Assembly (NCBI GenBank): GCA_964451415.1
Contig: CAYVHU010000004.1
Coordinates: forward strand, 122,844-186,843
DNA: 64,000 nt
Direction: 5' to 3'
Source: CAYVHU01 sp964451415
GTDB lineage: Bacteria > Pseudomonadota > Alphaproteobacteria > Rhodospirillales > Magnetovibrionaceae
This document shows, in pieces, positions 61,547-64,000 of the stretch; the stretch's first letter is position 1; the number at the start of each line of letters is the position of its first letter. The position numbers were made by a program, and so were the translations under genes. Under the pieces are notes generated by a model. That model saw nothing but the letters and a program-made list of their open reading frames with translations. It was not told the origin of the DNA and made no database searches.

Positions 61547-62224
61547 TTATGATTTCCGGTTTTCCAAAATCCGCCCAACTGCCTCACAGTAGGTTATTCC
61601 CTCTTGGCGAACGGCTAAAATTAGGTCTTTGCGCGTTAAAGGACGGCGTTTGTCATTCCACGTCACATCGAATTCCGCCAACGTGGGGGTTCCTGATAGC
61701 CACTGTTCCTGAATATCTGAAATGTTGAGGATTGAATCCTCTTCTTTCCCATCACGCCAAAGAAAGGGCGGTTTCACCTGTCCCTTCTGCAATGCCATTG
61801 GCGCAGCTAAGCGCAACACAGCCCTACAATGACCATCCGTTAATGCGTAAACGGACTTCGGTTGCCTCAATAAAACTATTCGTTTTATGGGTTCAAGGCC
61901 CGGTCCAACCCACATTGCTTTTGCGATCTTCCCTCCATCAGGGAAATAAAGCGATGCCGCATTCGCAAAATCCAAACTTGTAATTAAGCTTCCTGGAAGT
62001 TTTTTGACATTCCACACATGCACTTTCGAAATGCTGGGTTTAAGACCCGGAATCCCCATCACATCTAGGATCAAGTCAACTTTCACATCAGACAGCTTTG
62101 CACCGCCCGTTAACCATTTCCCAAAATTTGAATTATCGACACCTGCGGCATGAGCTACTGCTTTTTGTCCTCCAAAAAAATAACAGGCTGCCTTGAGATG
62201 AAGACGGATGCTCTTATCGATCAC
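61547..62224 (-). CDS. Helix-turn-helix regulator, phage-repressor-like
   Basis: A ~225-residue protein. Near the N-terminus ACYFFGGQKAVAHAAGVDNSNFGKWLTGG is a Cro/C1-type helix-turn-helix. The C-terminal ~150 residues are not recognised and show no LexA-type Ser-Lys protease site. Start set at GTG 62224 with GGTGG ahead; an in-frame ATG at 62278 would put the start inside the palindrome at 62256-62280. It is divergent from the excisionase-like genes and upstream of the retron operon on the same strand. Confidence 0.7.
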   Translation of the reverse strand: MIDKSIRLHLKAACYFFGGQKAVAHAAGVDNSNFGKWLTGGAKLSDVKVDLILDVMGIPGLKPSISKVHVWNVKKLPGSLITSLDFANAASLYFPDGGKIAKAMWVGPGLEPIKRIVLLRQPKSVYALTDGHCRAVLRLAAPMALQKGQVKPPFLWRDGKEEDSILNISDIQEQWLSGTPTLAEFDVTWNDKRRPLTRKDLILAVRQEGITYCEAVGRILENRKS

Positions 62225-62255
62225 TATACCACCGTAATTTATTTCGTTTGCGCGC

Positions 62256-62280
62256 AAATGGTATTTAAGGTATACCATTT
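62256..62280. promoter_or_regulatory. Palindromic operator between divergent genes
   Basis: AAATGGTAT (62256-62264) and ATACCATTT (62272-62280) are perfect inverse complements with a 7-bp spacer. The site lies between the regulator (start 62224) and the excisionase-like gene (start 62355), as expected for autoregulation. Confidence 0.7.
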
Positions 62281-62354
62281 AATATCATAATCCATTTTTC
62301 ACAATGGTACCCAAAAATTCTCACTCTAACAACCTGTTTGAGGGTTACGAAAAA

Positions 62355-62540
62355 ATGCTTCCACAGTTGTTTTCAGAATACGAAGCCGCCCAGCTTTTAC
62401 GCTGTTCCAACGACACCCTTAGCCGCGAACGCAAACGTGACCGTATTGGGTACACCCGTATCAGTGGGCGCGTTTTCTATACCGAAGAACAACTTGCCCA
62501 ATATCTTGAGAATCAAACGGTGGAGCCTCGCACGGAATAA
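62355..62540 (+). CDS. Small MerR/excisionase-like DNA-binding protein
   Basis: A 61-residue protein made of one winged helix of the HTH_17 type: FSEYEAAQLLRCSNDTLSRERKRDRIGYTRISGRVFYTEEQLAQYLEN. Start at ATG 62355, where GAGGG lies 10 bp ahead; an ATG at 62304 would add 17 residues. Proteins of this kind direct excision or repress integrase genes. Two bases separate it from the next gene. Confidence 0.78.
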   Translation: MLPQLFSEYEAAQLLRCSNDTLSRERKRDRIGYTRISGRVFYTEEQLAQYLENQTVEPRTE

Positions 62541-62542
62541 AA

Positions 62543-62818
62543 ATGACCAGCACTACCGCCATCGCCAAAATGCCTTCATGGCCTCGCCGTATGCAGAGGG
62601 ACATGGCCGCGGCGTATTGTGGTGTTTCGGTAACAAAATTTAACTCGGGGGTCCGCAATGAGGTTTACCCCGAGGGCGTCAAGGATGGCGGAAACATCCT
62701 GTGGTACATCGAAGACTTAGACGACGCGCTCAATGTCATCAAATTTGTAACGGGTGGAGCGAGCTCCGCAAACGATGCCGATGCCTGGATGAAAAGTTTG
62801 CTCAATGACCAAAATTGA
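62543..62818 (+). CDS. Small DNA-binding protein upstream of integrase
   Basis: A 91-residue protein. RRMQRDMAAAYCGVSVTKFNSGVRNEVYPEGVKDGGNILWYIEDLDDALN resembles a helix-turn-helix of the excisionase/AlpA kind, with a short acidic C-terminal tail. It overlaps the integrase start by 14 bp, so the two are translationally coupled. The exact role in recombination is inferred from position. Confidence 0.72.
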   Translation: MTSTTAIAKMPSWPRRMQRDMAAAYCGVSVTKFNSGVRNEVYPEGVKDGGNILWYIEDLDDALNVIKFVTGGASSANDADAWMKSLLNDQN

Positions 62819-63884
62819 CCTGCCATACTTATTCGCACCAAAGAACGAGAAGGGCATCCGGTATTACTACTACCGGCGCACAGGGCAGCTCATCCCCATC
62901 AAAAACGCTGAGGGCAAACATATAACGCCAAAACACCCCGGTTTCGCCACTGCATGGCAAGCCATTCACGACACCTTTACAGGGGATGAGAAACCTACAT
63001 CTCCGTCCGTAGGCACGCTTGCTCACGTCATCGACGTTTACCGGGAGAGCCCGGACTTCAAACAGCGAGCCGATAAGACCCGCAAAGATTACGGACGCTA
63101 CTTAGACGCCCTGAAAATGAAGCACGGCACCTTGTCGGTGGCGGCCATGCCCCGCGAATTCGTGTTGGGCCTGCGCGATAAATACGCAGATAAGCCACGT
63201 ACGGCGAACTACCTCATTCAGGTGCTGCGCTTGGTTCTGAGTTTTGCCGAAGATCGCCAGCGCATGTTCCGCCTGCCTCTGGGCTGGTCCAACCCGGCAC
63301 GGCGACCAAAGTTGCTGAAAACCGGCGACGGTCACCGGCCATGGGAAGAACACGAAATCAACGCCTTTCGCAAAACCTGGGAACTAGGCACCCTTGAACG
63401 CACTGCATTTGAATTGGGCTTGAACACGGGACAGCGCGGTCAGGACTTGATCGCCATGGCGCGCTTTCACATCAAACAAGACGGCAGCATTTCCGTGGTG
63501 CAGGAAAAAACATCCACGCGCATCGATGTGCCCATTAGCCAAGACCTGCAAGCAGCACTCCATCCTTACTTCAAAAAGCATAAGCATGTGATGATGCTGA
63601 CCACCGCCAGTGGAAGGGCCTTCAAAGTTGATCATTTCCGCCACATCATGCGCGCTGCATATCGCGCTGCTGGATTGCCAGATGACTGCACCACCCATGG
63701 CCTGCGCTACACAGCAGCAACCATTTTGCATGAACTGGGGTGCGAATGGTCCACCATCGCCGCCATCACGGGCCACGAAACGGCAGAAATGGCGCGCAAA
63801 TATTCTGAGAAGAAACGCCGTGCGAAGGTAGCTATTGCACGACTGGACGAAGCCAGAAACGGACGAAAAGGGAACAAAAATTAG
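62805..63884 (+). CDS. Tyrosine-type site-specific integrase
   Basis: A 359-residue recombinase. The core-binding domain is at ~68-155, and the catalytic domain has all residues: Arg211 (NTGQRGQDL), Lys235 (QEKTSTRIDVPI), His298-x-x-Arg301 (THGLRYTA), His324 (TGHETAEMA) and the nucleophile Tyr333 (ARKYSEKK). It should integrate and excise the island. It reads towards the putative tRNA at the right edge, 97 bp away, which is a typical arrangement for tRNA-targeting islands. Confidence 0.93.
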   Translation: MTKIDLPYLFAPKNEKGIRYYYYRRTGQLIPIKNAEGKHITPKHPGFATAWQAIHDTFTGDEKPTSPSVGTLAHVIDVYRESPDFKQRADKTRKDYGRYLDALKMKHGTLSVAAMPREFVLGLRDKYADKPRTANYLIQVLRLVLSFAEDRQRMFRLPLGWSNPARRPKLLKTGDGHRPWEEHEINAFRKTWELGTLERTAFELGLNTGQRGQDLIAMARFHIKQDGSISVVQEKTSTRIDVPISQDLQAALHPYFKKHKHVMMLTTASGRAFKVDHFRHIMRAAYRAAGLPDDCTTHGLRYTAATILHELGCEWSTIAAITGHETAEMARKYSEKKRRAKVAIARLDEARNGRKGNKN

Positions 63885-63946
63885 CCCAAGGCGTAAACAC
63901 GGGCTGATTAAAGTGTAAACACGAGGTTTCGGGAAAAGAACAAGAC

Positions 63947-63971
63947 CCCGGAAACGTCAATGTTTCCAGGG
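63947..63971 (+). terminator. Hairpin after the integrase gene
   Basis: CCCGGAAAC and GTTTCCAGGG pair around a GTCAAT loop with one bulge. No T run follows, so it could be a weak terminator or part of the attachment region. Confidence 0.4.
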
Positions 63972-63980
63972 CCTTGATAT

Positions 63981-64000
63981 TGGTGGGCGCAGCAGGGCTC
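63981..64000 (-). tRNA. Putative 3' end of a tRNA gene, cut by the window
   Basis: On the minus strand the last bases read GAGCCCTGCTGCGCCCACCA, which looks like the 3' half of a T arm, an acceptor strand TGCGCCCA and an encoded CCA. Only 20 nt are visible, so the identity is unknown and the call rests on this pattern plus the adjacent integrase. Confidence 0.5.

Larger units (their letters stand above)
57199..63980. mobile_element. Probable integrated genomic island (borders approximate)
   Basis: From just after rodA, gene content changes to Fic, retron-like, regulator and integrase genes with lower GC in most of the stretch. A complete tyrosine integrase ends 97 bp before what looks like a tRNA 3' end at the right edge. 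I did not find a second copy of the tRNA 3' sequence on the left, so the left border is only placed by gene content; it could also be as far right as 58710. Confidence 0.55.

Overview
The window reads as chromosome of an alphaproteobacterium. The supporting layout is rpsF-rpsR-DUF2232-rplI, dnaB-alr, hisZ-purA, a DivK-type regulator, fabD-fabG-acpP-fabF-mltG, ilvB-ilvH-ilvC-leuA and mreBCD-mrdA-rodA, with GC-rich coding sequence and many ATGA stop/start overlaps. The protein sequences fit a Rhodospirillales-like lineage, but I cannot name the genus from sequence alone. Apart from the two edge regions and one IS scar, the first 57 kb is ordinary core genome.

Layout. 1-3.1 kb (-): a two-component pair, one REC-kinase and one kinase with a periplasmic solute-binding sensor that runs off the left edge. 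3.1-6.2 kb (+): an AT-rich gap, a periplasmic rhodanese and a chemoreceptor. 6.2-12.1 kb (-): dnaB-alr-mlaE-mlaF followed by a Na/phosphate cotransporter. 12.2-14.8 kb (-): the ribosomal protein operon with promoter and terminator. 14.8-19.35 kb (+): fatty acid synthesis genes and mltG. 19.35-21.4 kb (-): an SDR and the CbtAB cobalt transporter behind a cobalamin riboswitch. 21.5-23.0 kb (+): yicC and gmk. 23.0-23.75 kb: nested remains of two insertion sequences and an integrase beside tRNA-Glu(CUC). 23.8-26.7 kb: a JAMM peptidase, a small membrane protein, an RluA-family pseudouridine synthase and rpoH, the last behind a sigma-54-like promoter. 26.7-29.6 kb (-): a histidine-rich kinase-dead protein and a partner membrane protein. 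29.6-35.5 kb (-): a ChaN lipoprotein, an M1 peptidase, hisZ and purA. 36-42.8 kb: a Crp/Fnr regulator, a GGDEF-EAL protein, DivK and a diguanylate cyclase, which together form a c-di-GMP and cell-cycle signalling cluster. 42.8-51.4 kb: serB and miaA with overlapping start codons, branched-chain amino acid synthesis and a dihaem cytochrome c. 51.5-57.2 kb (+): the rod-shape cluster.

57.2-64 kb is accessory and looks like an integrated island. At its right end is a complete tyrosine integrase with two small DNA-binding proteins, next to what appears to be the 3' end of a tRNA gene at the window edge. Its cargo includes a Fic protein with helically phased promoter repeats and a divergently placed regulator with a palindromic operator. 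It also carries the most interesting locus: a retron-type reverse transcriptase preceded by a foldable msr-msd-like RNA, a winged-helix protein and a HEPN-like protein in one minus-strand operon. A striking array of TTGGCC motifs at 10-bp spacing lies upstream of that operon. I read this as a probable retron anti-phage or toxin-antitoxin system with an accessory set (HEPN-like plus winged-helix protein) that I do not recognise as a standard retron type.

Several gaps and gene ends across the window carry short tandem repeats (10-18 bp units), which suggests repeat expansion is common in this genome.
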